A DNA stretch of 64,000 nt from assembly GCA_023376005.1 (NCBI GenBank), contig CM042152.1:90683948-90747947 (forward strand). The letters are read 5' to 3'. The position numbers were made by a program, and so were the translations under genes. This document shows positions 44,967 through 56,869 of this stretch, in pieces. This DNA is from Doryteuthis pealeii. Its lineage: Eukaryota; Mollusca; Cephalopoda; Myopsida; Loliginidae. The notes below the pieces were generated by a model that saw nothing but the letters and a program-made list of their open reading frames with translations, did not search any database and had not been told where the DNA came from. Each line of letters starts with the position of its first letter. Position 1 is the stretch's first letter.

Positions 44967-45877
44967 TGTTGTGAAAAGTAAAGAGTGTAGAAAGAATAGA
45001 ATGACGAGACTGATAAACCGTTTGGATAGGTTTTAATATCAAACTGTAGGGACTAGAACTCTCCTGTGCCTTCGGGGACAAGAAGTAGAAAAGATAACGT
45101 CCCTTGTCAGGTTGGGTGAAGAATTCTCTTTACGGTTTTGGTACCAACGTGTGAGCCTCGTAGAAACGAGCTCTTGTCTCAGTCCCTTGTGACTGAAGGA
45201 ACTTTCTCCTCGGTGAGAGAGCAACAACCGAAGACTCAACCTGACCCCCCCCCCCAACGAGGGAAATATATGAACTGTAAGTAATGCCCCTAAGTGCTTG
45301 TTATATTGACTGTTGTTGAGTTTACACGTGAATAAATAAGGTTAAAAGTACATGTGCTTTCCCTTTCGTCATTACATTCTGTGAACTTATATTTTGTTCC
45401 TCATAGACTGTAGGCAGCTATTCTTACAAAACAATTACACTAGTTATCGTCGTACAAAATGTTCGTGTTTGTATATCCTGTTTGAATCTGTTATGTATTA
45501 GAAATAAATTAACGAGAAGATTGCGAGTGGTTGTAATAATAGTTTATTATTACAATGAATACAAATAACAAAAATGACTCTCGGCCGGCAAGGTAAAAAG
45601 TCTCTGAGCGTAAAAGAGGATTGGTAAAGATTACTTATCTTCTGAAGAGTTGTAGCACGTGGGTTTACATCCGAGAATACGAAAACAACCCTCGGGGATG
45701 GAGATCACCTCACATCACACTGAGCTAATCTTCGTGTTGTTCTTTTATACGTACTCATTTGCATACGTGAGGGATTATCCGGTTACTTCCCTTTACAACA
45801 GAATCCTAGCGGGCAGGGTAGATAATTAGGAGTTAAGGTTAAGGTTATTCAAAGGGAAGTAACTCTGATTTACAACA
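44967..45877 (+). mobile_element. Solo LTR (family 4) carrying a nested solo LTR
   Basis: Same LTR as 23206-23799, TSD GTCTC at 44962-44966 and 45878-45882. Removing the nested element and one TSD copy leaves 594 bp, equal to the other copy. Confidence 0.85.
45489..45800. mobile_element. Solo LTR private to contig 3, TSD GAATC
   Basis: The 312-bp element begins TGTTATGTAT and ends CTTTACAACA. GAATC is at 45484-45488 and 45801-45805; contig 2 has a single GAATC near 23722, so this is a clean presence/absence difference. Confidence 0.9.
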
Positions 45878-45985
45878 GTCTCTTTTCGCTTTCTTTCATT
45901 TTTTCTTGATGCTCTCCTTGTATGGCAAAGTCCACTATACTTACTACTATGTCACAATCCAACATGGTAACTATTACAACATGGG

Positions 45986-46462
45986 ATATCATAAAGAAAT
46001 TAGACACAAACGACAGTACTCCAAGGTTTGAAGTATGGAGTTAACCACGAGTGTATCAGACAGGTTAAGAGTTAAAGAAATAACCAAACAACTAGAAATA
46101 GGAATAAAAGACGTGTATTACATATAACAATAAGGTTGCAAACTTTAGTTCGTCTGCACAAATGTGTAATTTGTAATAAACTTATCTGAGTCCTGAGATA
46201 GGGTATTATCGGAGCCCTTGCTACGGCATTCTGATAGTTTGGATATGATAGACGTTCTGTTCGATGTCCGACTCCGATTCTGGTTATTGAGAAAAAGATA
46301 GAGCGACCCTGTTTTAGGTCTGTCCCCAGTGCAAGCTGGATCAGAAGAGACCGAGTTTGCTTATTCGGCTTTGCCACCAAAGTATGCTGGCTCGTGATTG
46401 GTTGGTTTGAAACAGAGGCTCGCAGACAAAAGACGATAACCCCCATACCCCAGAATTCTCAA
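45986..46462. other. Segment replacing the left arm of the ITS foldback
   Basis: About 477 bp with no match at the equivalent contig 2 position (23907-24013). On the minus strand it has AACCAACCAATCACG (CCAAT-like) and part of it resembles 39422-39488. LTR-like, but no TSD was found. The 124-aa ORF inside (46072-46446, minus) has no recognisable domain. Confidence 0.45.
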
Positions 46463-46488
46463 TACCAGCTACTTGAAAAAAAACTGGG

Positions 46489-46700
46489 TTTAGGGTTAGG
46501 GTTAGGGTTAGGGTTAGGGTTGGAGTTGGGTTTTCGGGAAAAATGCTATAAGTTGGTTGTTTTTTTGTTGTTTTTTTTTCAATTGACACCGCTTCGGCTA
46601 CGGACTTCAATCGTAGCTGGGGTTTTTTTCAGCAGCCACCGGCTAGCGGTTTTTGAGGCAGGAGGCCGGGTGGAACGAATATTACCAATTATTGAATGTG
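46489..46700. repeat. ITS foldback, left arm lost
   Basis: Cleaner (TTAGGG)5-like run at 46489-46521 and the right arm (CCACCGGCTAGCGG; GAGGCAGGAGGCC). Confidence 0.75.
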
Positions 46701-47045
46701 GTATCAAATATGTAATTATTTTTGATAGAATATAAATTTACATTAAAAACACACCACAAAATTTTCTTTCGATTTGTTGGCCTCTGGCAGCAACCAAATA
46801 AGCATGAGATGATATTTTTTTTATCTTTTACATTATTCTTTTGACTATGTTCATATATTCAATATAACATTAATGATTTTTCTTTCAAGATGAAAGACTC
46901 AAAATTAGAAATTAATGATACAGAGAAAATTGTTTAAGGATGATGATAACACTGGCAAAGTTTTATGAAGTGGAATCAATTTGAAAGATGGAAATTATCT
47001 GATCCGTATCAGATATACTTTTTTAAAAATCCATTTATTTATTTA

Positions 47046-47275
47046 AGAGGCTGGTTAGCTCAGTTGGTAGAGCGTTCATCCATAATTGCATAATTTTATA
47101 TGTCCTCGCCAATTCACCACATGAATAGCACAGCTTGGGTAATCTTATATGGGCAGTAAAGCATCTAGGAGCTGACAGTATGTGTGGCGCTCCACCTCAG
47201 AAAAAAGTCTCTCTGGTCTAGTGCTAGTAAAAAGGGGATAGACTCCCTCACTGTTCAGCTGATTGGGTTCGCTAT
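47046..47275 (+). repeat. SINE family A (copy of 24605-24850)
   Basis: A box TAGCTCAGTTG and body conserved; tail shortened. Confidence 0.82.
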
Positions 47276-47440
47276 TTATTTACTGGTCATGGATTTTGTT
47301 GGTGTGTATTTTTTAAAACTTTTTTAAAACTGTTATATTAAGCTTCTATAAATGATAATGTCGAAAATTATTCAATTTTTATTTTTCTTTTGATTCGTGA
47401 AATTATGTAAATTATTTTGTTTCATTTTTGTTGTTGTTTA

Positions 47441-48590
47441 TTGTAACTGCCACTAAACTGACCATTTAATTATATCTTGTTTTCACATAGTTATTTTTGT
47501 TCATAAAAATTAATTACAACCACAGTATCCATTTTAGAGTAGTTTAATGAGCTTATTAATTTCATTTGTGCCAACCATTAGTTTCTGAATCTATAACCGG
47601 AAAGGGTAAGGGGAACTCACATACAAACCCTTTATCAGAAATAACAGTAAACAAGTAGAACCATTAAGACTGTAGTTATGAAGGAAGGGTACAAGGCAAT
47701 TATAGAGTATATAATTGGGTTAATAGTTTATTGGTTGTGGTATTAAATGTGTGAGTATACAAATTGTGTAAATGTCTGTAAGAGGTTGCCAGAGAATTTC
47801 TCTCGGCGGGATATATGTATGTAGAGGTTTGAGAAAGTTAACTTTGTTGTATCTGTCTCAGCAATATCCCGAGGTTGTCCGGTAAGGTCGCTGCTTCATG
47901 ATGTCAGCCTGTCGGGGTTGACGTGTTTCTCTCACGGGTGCGGACTCTGCTCTGTTGAGTCAGGGTTCTATCTCTGTCCCCTATTGTCCGGACTTCCGGT
48001 AGAGGGCAGATAACCCAATTTCCAATATCTTTTAGTTTACACCACTGGTCGGGACAGGCGACACGGTAAGGATTTTCTATTTCTTTGAGGATTTCCTATT
48101 TCTTTGAGGATTTTTAAAAAAGTATTCACTGTTATCCGTTTATTAAATGCAATTTGTTTTCCTTGTACAGTTTCACGGTGTTTATTAAATAAACTTAATG
48201 ATATCAGTAAAGAAGCTTCATGCGTCCCTTTTATTGACCCTATTGCCCTTATGGCAAGTCCCAACCCCTTTTTATCATATGGGTGCTAGAAGGCGATGGC
48301 TGCGGGTCTACATGTTCTGGGAATGATGTTAAACTCTATCTGATGGTGAGGTTCCAGTTCTGGAGGTTTGGGGAATGTGGAGCACCCCTTCATCACCATT
48401 GCTCCCTGGTCCACTCTGACCCGGAGTGGTAGTATCTGTTAGGGTCCCATCTATGGGTTAAATAGAAAAATGTATTTATAAAAAAATTGTATTATCCATT
48501 AAGAATTGATTTATTTCAAAACTTTATCGGCATTAAATGACCCACTGAGGTTGACATGCCGTAAAACAAAACAAACCAAACCAAACCTTT
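47441..48590 (+). repeat. Repeats F and D (copy of 25019-26165)
   Basis: Same order and junction as in contig 2. Confidence 0.75.
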
Positions 48591-48863
48591 TATTGAAGAC
48601 CAGTAGGCAGTAAAATGTATGTCTTTTAGGATTGCGTATACGTTGAATATTAATTTTGAATTGATAGGTTGTAGAAATCTGACTGGTTGTAATTTCATGG
48701 ATGAGTGAACTTTTGATACTTTGATATGACAAACTGTGTTCCTTTTTTCTAAGAGATATGTTACTTGAGTCAAAGTTGTGGTTATAAGTATTCTTGAGAT
48801 GTACTATGGCCTTAATAGTGTTAATTTGAAAAAAGAGAGAGAAAAACTAGAATGTGTCTTAGT

Positions 48864-49255
48864 ATTATCTGCGTTATTCGAACTATTGTCCCCATCTTCA
48901 TTGTTATTTGTACAACGTTTCAGCCGATATGCCCTCCTGCCTTCTTCAGATATTTCTTGTCGGGCTCAGGAACCTTCTTGGACTCGGGAACCTTCTTTTC
49001 GACTAAATAAAGGGTTAGGTTCAAAGTTCCATGATGGCTCCCGATTACGACAAGAATGCTCCCAAGTTCGAAAAGAAGGTTCCCGAGTCCGAGAAGGTTC
49101 CCGAGTCCGAGAAGGTTCCCGAGCCCGAGAAGGTTCCGAGTCCGACAAGAAATACCTGAAGAAGGCCGGAGGGCATATCGACCGAAACGTTGTACAAATA
49201 ACAATGAAGATGGAGACAATAGTCCGAATAATGCAGATAATACTAATCATGAAGC
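48864..49255. repeat. Palindrome with 17-bp arrays (copy of 26434-26803)
   Basis: Right arm has one more 17-bp unit. Hammerhead-like motif at 49153-49194, with stem II weakened (GGCCG/CGACC). Confidence 0.82.
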
Positions 49256-49589
49256 CTCATCTCAAACATTCAGAGAAATAGAATGTTTCTCTTTTACATG
49301 TTATGTGCAGATCTGAATTATCTGATTATTTTGTTTCATTTTTGTTGCTGTCTATGGCTTTTAGAATCACACACTCCTTGAATATTAATTTGACGAGGAC
49401 AGGTGAGACAGTGTAGAAAACTGGCTGTAAATTGATACTTGTAATTTCATAGATGAGTGGAATTTCTACGCATCTTTGGCAGGAGAAATTTTGTTCCTTT
49501 TTTATAGAATTTTTATTTGGGATGTATTATCTAAATGTATAAAAAGCAGAGATCAATTGAAATAACACTTCTGTTTATAAACTCCACAT

Positions 49590-49638
<49 letters not shown>

Positions 49639-49663
49639 ATAGGATGGATGTAGTAGAATCCGA

Positions 49664-49925
49664 CAGTATGAGGTAGGTAAAAGGATTGTGAACAAGAAAT
49701 GATAACTCAAAACAAATCTAAGAGTTGAAATATTTCGTCCGATTTATACGGACATTTCAGTCAAAAGATTTTTATTGAAAGCAAAATTATGTGCATGTAC
49801 ATATGATTTGGCGAGGGGGTGAGTTAGTAGCCGAAGTGAAGGGTGGGGAGGATAGGGACTCGAAATATTTCAACTCTTAGATTTGTTTTGAGTTATCATT
49901 TCTTGTTCACTATCCTATTGCCTAC

Positions 49926-49930
<5 letters not shown>
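49664..49930. repeat. Foldback in (TA)n with hammerhead-like motif
   Basis: Arms 49664-49735 and 49861-49930 are inverted copies (AACAAATCTAAGAGTTGAAA and TTTCAACTCTTAGATTTGTT). Absent from contig 2, where the same TA site holds a different insert. Confidence 0.8.
49725..49764 (-). ncRNA. Hammerhead-like motif, core decayed
   Basis: Minus strand: TTGA, CTGAAAT (G8 and A9 changed), stem II GTCCG/CGGAC, GAAA, TA, TT, TCAA. Pairing intact, core broken. Confidence 0.5.

Positions 49931-49994
<64 letters not shown>
49929..49994. repeat. (TA)n microsatellite
   Basis: Pure TA run, then CTAGCAGCAGTTACCCAGCG. Confidence 0.95.
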
Positions 49995-50493
49995 TAGCAG
50001 CAGTTACCCAGCGTCATTTGGGTAGAGGGGGATTTTTTAATGTTAGTCCCGCTGATCCATTATTATGAATCGTGAGTTGAATCCTCGTGAGATGCCCCAT
50101 TTAAATCCCTATGTAAAAGAAAATAGACCTTGCATTGATCCCGCTACTCTAAAAAGAAATGTTAATGTCTAATATCTAAAATACTAAATGCTGTTATCAT
50201 TTAAATTTTGTTTTTTTAATTATCTTCACGAATATAAATCAAATCTCTATTATTTTTGCTCAAAAACCAAGCCCTGGTGATATTTAATGTGTATATATAT
50301 TTACTTTGTCATTAATTGTTTTATTTTCGGAGTTTCCTCCTGACATACAGATACACACAACTGCCATTTATATACGTATATATAGATATATCACATTCAC
50401 ATGCTTTACTAAATCACTAAATCCATTTAATCTTGCAAATATGAAATCTAGACATAACAAGGAAGACAGAAACGTGCTCTGTTTTATTTATTA

Positions 50494-50795
50494 AATTTAT
50501 ATATTTACCAACCCATCCAAATGAGCAGGATGTGACACAAGGTCAGTTTCTCTCGAGGAGTTTAACAGGTTTGAATTCAGTTTTCCTTCTCCTAGACTAG
50601 TTACCTAGCCAAGGTTTAAAGAGCTCAGTCTGCCCTACTATTTACTCATAACTGGAGGTAGATTAGTTGGATGCGCACCTTTCCCAAGGGTATTAGCGAA
50701 AGGTGAAATGCAAACAGCCTCGTCCAGGATTTGAACTCTCGTAGACGAGTCCATTTCCTATGACTCTAACCATTACACCATGCACCCACATTCAT
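50494..50795 (-). repeat. SINE family B (copy of 28078-28365)
   Basis: Same insertion; head CCATTACACCATGCA. Confidence 0.8.
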
Positions 50796-50844
50796 TTTTA
50801 AAAAATAATGTAAATAAATAAGATCCAAAATTTAACTAATACAA

Positions 50845-50847
<3 letters not shown>

Positions 50848-50913
<66 letters not shown>
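50848..50913. repeat. (TA)n microsatellite
   Basis: Pure TA run. Confidence 0.95.
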
Positions 50914-50915
<2 letters not shown>

Positions 50916-51107
50916 AGATTTATCCAAAACTTGGTAGTAAGGGATGATTCTATATGTTATTTCTAGATCCACTGTACTAATATTGATGATCCAGTATGTA
51001 TAAATACAGTGAATCATAAATCACTAAAGAGAGCTCAATGTAAAATAACCTTTTAGATTATATACAGAGCAATATTTATCAATAAAGGAAGAACTCAATA
51101 CAGTAAT

Positions 51108-51199
51108 CCCATAATAAATTCATTTCGACAAAAATTGGGGCCCATATAAATCTAAGTTGATTTAAACCGGCTCCCCAAGTTTTTGCCTCATCAGATGGG
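51108..51199 (-). ncRNA. Hammerhead ribozyme with very long stem II
   Basis: Minus strand: CCCAT (51195-51199), CTGATGA (51188-51194), 61-nt stem II (51127-51187), GAAA (51123-51126), TGAATTTA, TT, ATGGG (51108-51112). Stem II pairs GGCAAAAACTTGGGG with CCCCAATTTTTGTC over about 14 bp with one bulge. All invariant bases present. Confidence 0.78.
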
Positions 51200-51514
51200 T
51201 AACAATTCACTTATGAACAAGCATATCACAAAAAACCCCAAAGAGCTGAATATATGTAAATTCAACCAAAAACAAAAAAATAATAAAAAAATTATATATT
51301 TTTTTAACAGTGTGGGAGTGTAACCATAGAAACAGGAAGTCAATGAAAAAAAGAGATACATCTCAAAGTTGATTTCTAGGGTGTCCAGACAGACAAAAAG
51401 GTGACATGACAGAAAAAACAGAAAGTATATTAAAATATAAAAAGACAAGTAAAATAAAAAGATTTTAAATTTAAACATTAGAGTATAATGATGTATAAAA
51501 GAAAATAATAGTTA

Positions 51515-51517
<3 letters not shown>

Positions 51518-51567
<50 letters not shown>
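51518..51567. repeat. (TA)n microsatellite
   Basis: Pure TA run. Confidence 0.95.
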
Positions 51568-51570
<3 letters not shown>

Positions 51571-51729
51571 TATATCCTTGTATTAGTTGAATTTTGGATC
51601 TTATCTATTTAAATTATTTTGTTTCATTTTTGTTGCTGATCGTTTAGGATCCCACATTCGTTGCATATTAATTTGACGAGGACAGGGGATATAATGTAGA
51701 AACTTGGTTGTAATTTCGTGGATGAGTGA

Positions 51730-51826
51730 ACTTTCGGTTATTTCCTATAATTCAAACATAAACAAAGGGGAACCACTCTTGACTGATAAATTATTTATTT
51801 ATTTTCCCATTAAACTAACACTAACC

Positions 51827-51859
<33 letters not shown>

Positions 51860-51994
51860 GAACCTAATCCTAAACCCTAACCCTAACCCAAACCCCGCCT
51901 TCTTTTTTCCTAGTAGCTCAATAAATAAATAAATTATCAGTCAAGAGTAGTTCCCCTTTGTTTATGTTGGAGTTATAGGAAATAACCGAAATTT
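51730..51994. repeat. Foldback with perfect CCCTAA core
   Basis: Same arms as 29262-29522. The core has several perfect CCCTAA units at about 51822-51850, cleaner than the contig 2 copy. Confidence 0.85.
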
Positions 51995-52311
51995 CTATAT
52001 ATCTTTGTTATGACAATTCTTTTTGAGATGTGTTACTTGAGTCAAAGTTGTGTTCATAAGTGTTCCTGTGGTGTATTATGGTCTTAATATTGTGTTCATT
52101 TAAAAAAGAAAAAGTGGAAATTCTTCTCTTCTACTTATGTGTAGATTTAATTTTTGCATCATAAAATTGATTCTGAAGACGCTATCCTTATAGCAAAACA
52201 TTATCTTCATTTTCTTATACCATCAGATTTATTTCAAAACTGTATGCATGCATATATTTTTTTTTCTTTCTCATATACAGTATTTCATTTTTCTCCAGTC
52301 TGTATTACCTA

Positions 52312-52350
52312 TACCTTGAAAAAGGGTGAAGGTTCATCCGAAATATCGTA
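52312..52350 (+). ncRNA. Hammerhead-like remnant
   Basis: TAC, CTTGAAAAA (decayed core), stem II GGGTGAA/TTCATCC (7 bp), GAAA, TA, TC, GTA. Confidence 0.4.
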
Positions 52351-52479
52351 ATTGATCGAACCAGGGACAGAACAACTGTGGAATATTAAAATTCTGTTTT
52401 TTTGTTCTGTTTTTTTTTTCTTTTTTTTTCCAATGCTTCAAAATACAAAAAAAAACGCTCACAAGAACAAAGTTCATAG

Positions 52480-52481
<2 letters not shown>

Positions 52482-52519
<38 letters not shown>

Positions 52520-52522
52520 ATA

Positions 52523-52552
<30 letters not shown>
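52482..52552. repeat. (CA)n-(TA)n microsatellite
   Basis: Pure runs. Confidence 0.95.
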
Positions 52553-52553
<1 letters not shown>

Positions 52554-52741
52554 AGATAGTGGAGTAGTGGAGACATGAAGTCAATGGCACTTGACAGATT
52601 CAGGCCTATATAATTTTCAAACTAAACTTGCTTTGGAAATGGCATAGCCAAGAAACTGTCAGTTACCACAGGCTGTCAGATTCATGGCTATGCTATGCTA
52701 AATTAGATATACATGCTCTTATTCACTTATTCGTTATATAT

Positions 52742-53397
52742 ACTAGCAAATATATGCACCCTCCGGGTGCAAGTATTTAAGTTTTAATGTAATAAAATAT
52801 TATATTAAATTAGAAAGTCTAACGGAACTAAATAAGAATACAGATAAAAAGATTTGAAACAGAGGGAGTATAATAAAAGATTTGAAACAGAGGGAGTATA
52901 ATAAAAAATGGAACAACTGAAACTTACTCTTCCATCACTCTCGTCTTTCATTGTTATTTTTTCTAATTTAAGTATTTAGTTAAAATACGAAGTAAAGAAT
53001 AAAATGACAGTTATTTTATCTTGTTAATGGATTTCATTTAAGATTCATTGAAGAGACTTTTGCTTATATTCATTAAAATAAAACCAAACAGTTAGAAATC
53101 AATAATACTAAGCACATATTTATTAAATTCTATTTTTTAATATTAATATGCAAATTAGCCTTCCCGTTCACACTGTAAACCGCTATTTTGTTGTATATAT
53201 AAATATAATTGCATGTTGTCAGTATGTAGACATAGTTAACAGTATTAATAATGTAAGACAATTTTATTAATAATTGAGGTTTAGATAAAAATAAAATCAT
53301 GGAGAATGTGATGTCAATAACTAAGAGAATTGTGACTTGAGTAGGAATATAGTTTCGGTTACAGACAGAAAAACACACAATCTCCATTATAATAAGA
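52742..53397 (+). repeat. Repeat G inserted in (TA)n, private to contig 3
   Basis: Starts CTAGCAAATATATGCACCCT, contains the perfect hairpin CACCC-TCC-GGGTG at about 52759-52771 and ends AATCTCCATTATAATAAGAT, with TA runs on both sides. Contig 2 has only the TA run (30666-30776). The class is unknown; the ORF at 53130-53387 (minus) has no recognisable domain. Confidence 0.65.
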
Positions 53398-53518
53398 TAT
53401 ATATATACATATATATATATATATAGAGAGAGAGAGATAGATAGATAGATATAAGAATAAATATGAATATATATAAGAATAAATATGAATACATATCAAT
53501 GCATGTATATATATTTAT

Positions 53519-53625
53519 TGCATGAAAGTAAGTCTGTACCCCCCTGTGTTTCATAACATTTCTGTCTGATAAATAGCAAAAAGAGAAAAAGGTATGAAAC
53601 CCAGGGTTACAGAATTACTTCCATG

Positions 53626-53630
<5 letters not shown>
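53519..53630. repeat. Small foldback (copy of 30849-30958)
   Basis: Contains the hammerhead-like motif at 53560-53614, identical in core (CTGATAA) to 30890-30944. Confidence 0.7.
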
Positions 53631-53669
<39 letters not shown>

Positions 53670-53893
53670 TTGTATATATATTCTCATATATAATAACTCT
53701 ATCACTGATATTGAGCATTTCTTTAATAATACTGCAAAGCTTGGGTCACCACTAACTCATCAATTGAGGTAGTGATAACCATCTCTCTCTCTCTCTTCCC
53801 TCTCTCTCCCCTCTCTCTCTCTCTCCTGTCTGTCTGTCTGTCTGTCTCTCTCTCTGTATATATATATATTATATATATAATATATATATATAT
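53629..53893. repeat. TA, TC/TGTC microsatellites
   Basis: Counterpart of 30959-31258. Confidence 0.95.
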
Positions 53894-54122
53894 TACTAAA
53901 CAAAACGTGACTCGTTGGGTGACACATTGAGCTCTGGAATTTGCAAAGCGAATTAATTTTTAAAAAACAAAACAAATTCGGCTGGAGAATTTAAAAAAAA
54001 AAAAAAACAAAAAAAAACAACGTTAGAATAATTTTGTAAGCTTTCTAAGAAAGTGAACGTTTGACCCAATTTGAATTAGCCAAGATGTTTGCTCGGCTGG
54101 TTGCTTTTGAAACTTAACTGCA

Positions 54123-54510
54123 ATGGTAATATCACCAACCACAAATAATACTAAAATTTATATTGGGGCTACACAGCAGCCCTTTAAAAACTGGAATGCG
54201 CAGCACATGTTTTCATTAATGAACGAGAAGTATTGTGGGACATCAGCGCTTGCGAAACATCTGTGGTCATTGGGGGAAGGGCACAGGGAGGGAACCTGGA
54301 CTGAAGTGGAGAATTGTTAAGAAGGCACCTTCGCACAAGGGGGACGGTGGTCCATGTGTGCTGTGCATACAGGGAAAGTTATAAATAGCAGAATTTAGTG
54401 ACCCCGAACAGCTATTAAATACACTGGCAAAGTTAACAAACAGATGCAGACATAAAAATAAACGCAAACTCTGTCTAGTGAATTCCGGTATTACGTAGGG
54501 GGCACCCGCT
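54123..54510 (+). pseudogene. Penelope-like GIY-YIG fragment, frameshifted copy
   Basis: KIYIGATQQPFK and CGTSALAKHLWSLGEGH are conserved with 31484-31880. One extra G near 54286 shifts the frame, so LKWRIVKEAP and the CELC-like region continue in another frame. Dead copy. Confidence 0.72.
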
Positions 54511-54758
54511 ACATTGAAAATGGGTACAACCAACCTATATATTTCATTACGATGGCAGACAAAAAATACCCCGAAGATTCGCGCTAATGTGAGAAACTCG
54601 AGTCGGTATATTTTAAACCATTCGTATTTTAAACCATTCGATTTTAATCGTCTATTTAGCTCTCGATATTGAGCACTTTTTACTCGATTTTAGTGAAAAA
54701 ATCCCGAAGTGAATAAGGTTGTATATTTATTTACTAAGTGCATGTTTATTTTCACTGC

Positions 54759-54761
<3 letters not shown>

Positions 54762-54817
<56 letters not shown>

Positions 54818-54826
54818 TGTGTGTTG
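54762..54826. repeat. (TA)n-(TG)n microsatellite
   Basis: Shorter than its counterpart 32140-32231. Confidence 0.95.
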
Positions 54827-54888
54827 TTGAAATGATAAATTAATAAAGGAAAGAAAATGTTGAATGGATAAAATTAGTTTAATGAATT

Positions 54889-55027
54889 CCCAACACGTGT
54901 TTCGCCCGGGAGTTTGTTCATATACATATCGTATTCTATTTATTATTATTTTGAATATGAAACGAAATAATAATAATTTAGAATTATAAAATATTTAAGT
55001 ATACAAAGAAAACTGCCTTCTTCAAGG
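54889..55027 (-). ncRNA. Hammerhead-like remnant (copy of 32293-32431)
   Basis: TTGAAGA core relic, GAAA, CACGTG, TT, GGG retained. Confidence 0.35.
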
Positions 55028-55092
55028 TAAAATGTTTGAAATTTGAAGTTTATTTATCCTTTCAATATATTGTCGGATTCAGTTCCATTTTT

Positions 55093-55186
<94 letters not shown>

Positions 55187-55851
55187 GATATATATCAAGT
55201 CTACAAGAACTCATAAAAGTAAGCAATTTGTGAACCCTGCAGTTAAATTATTATTCATGATTCCACGCATTCCTCATAAAGTATTTCACTAATCAATAAA
55301 AATGACATTATTCAGCCTTAAGGGTTTCTGTCAGTTCTATGTGTGAGCCAGACAGACAGACAATTGACTGGGTCAAGTTGCGAATAAGCGAATCCCCCCG
55401 CGGTCCTCATGAGTTTGGAAACAGTATCCTTTCATGAGAATTAGACGGTTTCAATATACGTCCTTTCCTTCGTGCAGAGAATAGATAAATTAACGATGAT
55501 GAACTTGTTGTCAGGATGTGATTACATATTTTGTCTGTAGCCGGGAAGATACTGAAGAACAAAATATCTGCTGGGTAAATTAATCTACTTTAATTGCAGA
55601 GGGCATCAAAGAAATTACCATTTTTTTTTCAATTCTCTTGGAGTCGTCTCGTTTTCCATTGTCTAATAATGAATGGACAGTAAAAATCAAAATCTTATTC
55701 AAATTAACCACTTGAGACAGAATTATTATTTTTTTAAAATTCTTATTGCTCCACAGGGTATATGTAGTTTTACATTTTTCTATTAAAAATCTTATTTGCC
55801 CCACTCTTGAAGTACTGATATCAATGCCAACCTATGATGTCATATTAGTGT

Positions 55852-56125
55852 CATATATATATTTACCAACTCCTCCGCACTAGCAGGATGTGACACAATG
55901 TCCTGCTATTTACCCATAGCTGGAGGAAGAGTAGGATTCATACCTTCCCCAGGGATATTAGCGCTAAGTGAAATGCAATTACCACGTCCAGGATTTGAAC
56001 TGGGGGTGATGAGTCCATTTCCCATGACTTTAACCATCACACCACGCGCTTCCATATTAGTGTCATATATGTATTTACCAACCCCTCCACACGAGCAGGA
56101 TGTGACACAATGTCAATTTCTTAAC
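55852..56125 (-). repeat. SINE family B pair, truncated
   Basis: First SINE as in contig 2; the second is cut at TTTCTTAACAGGTTATA. Confidence 0.75.
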
Positions 56126-56869
56126 AGGTTATATATATATGTTATTTCACTAAATGTTATTTCACTAAAAAAATATTTTATTTAAAAAAAAAGATAATTC
56201 CTTTAAATATTGCCTGTCTATTACCAACAAAGTAAGCAACAATATTATTAAAACTAGTATAAAATAAAAAAACACCCTCTGGGCGATGTAAAAATATATT
56301 TGTGAACCATATTGCCTGAGGGGTGGGAGTAAAAAATCCAATGTCAGCGAGTTTGTACCCTAAGTAAGTAAAATCATCAAATTCATTAAAAGATTAAAAA
56401 AATAAAACAATTTGAAATGTAAACTTTAAATATGTATTAAAATAAAACAAACTATATATAGATATATAATACCAGTCATGTATTTATTAAGTATTTTTAA
56501 AAAACAATGAGGACTGTCTAATGTTGCATGTTCAAATTTTGAGTGTATTTATTTAATGTTATGACGATTTTGGGTAATGTGACGTAAGCAGTGACGTAAT
56601 TTTTGTTACAGACAAAAACCGGAAGCGAATCTCCATTATTAATAGATATTTTTTACAATTAACTGTTAAGTAATTTTATTCTATATTGTAAGAGTATTTT
56701 CTAAAACTATTAAATTAAGTGTTCGTGATGTAGTTGACATTTAACAGGTTTAAATTCAGAGTTTTCCTTCACCTATACTGATTACCTAACCAAGGTTAAA
56801 GAGCTCAGTCTGCCCTATTATTTATCCATAGCTAGAGGGAGAATAATTGGATTCGTACGTTTGAGGGAC

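Noticed and set aside
46072..46446. 124-aa minus-strand ORF
   Set aside because: No recognisable domain; lies in an LTR-like private segment with promoter-type motifs.
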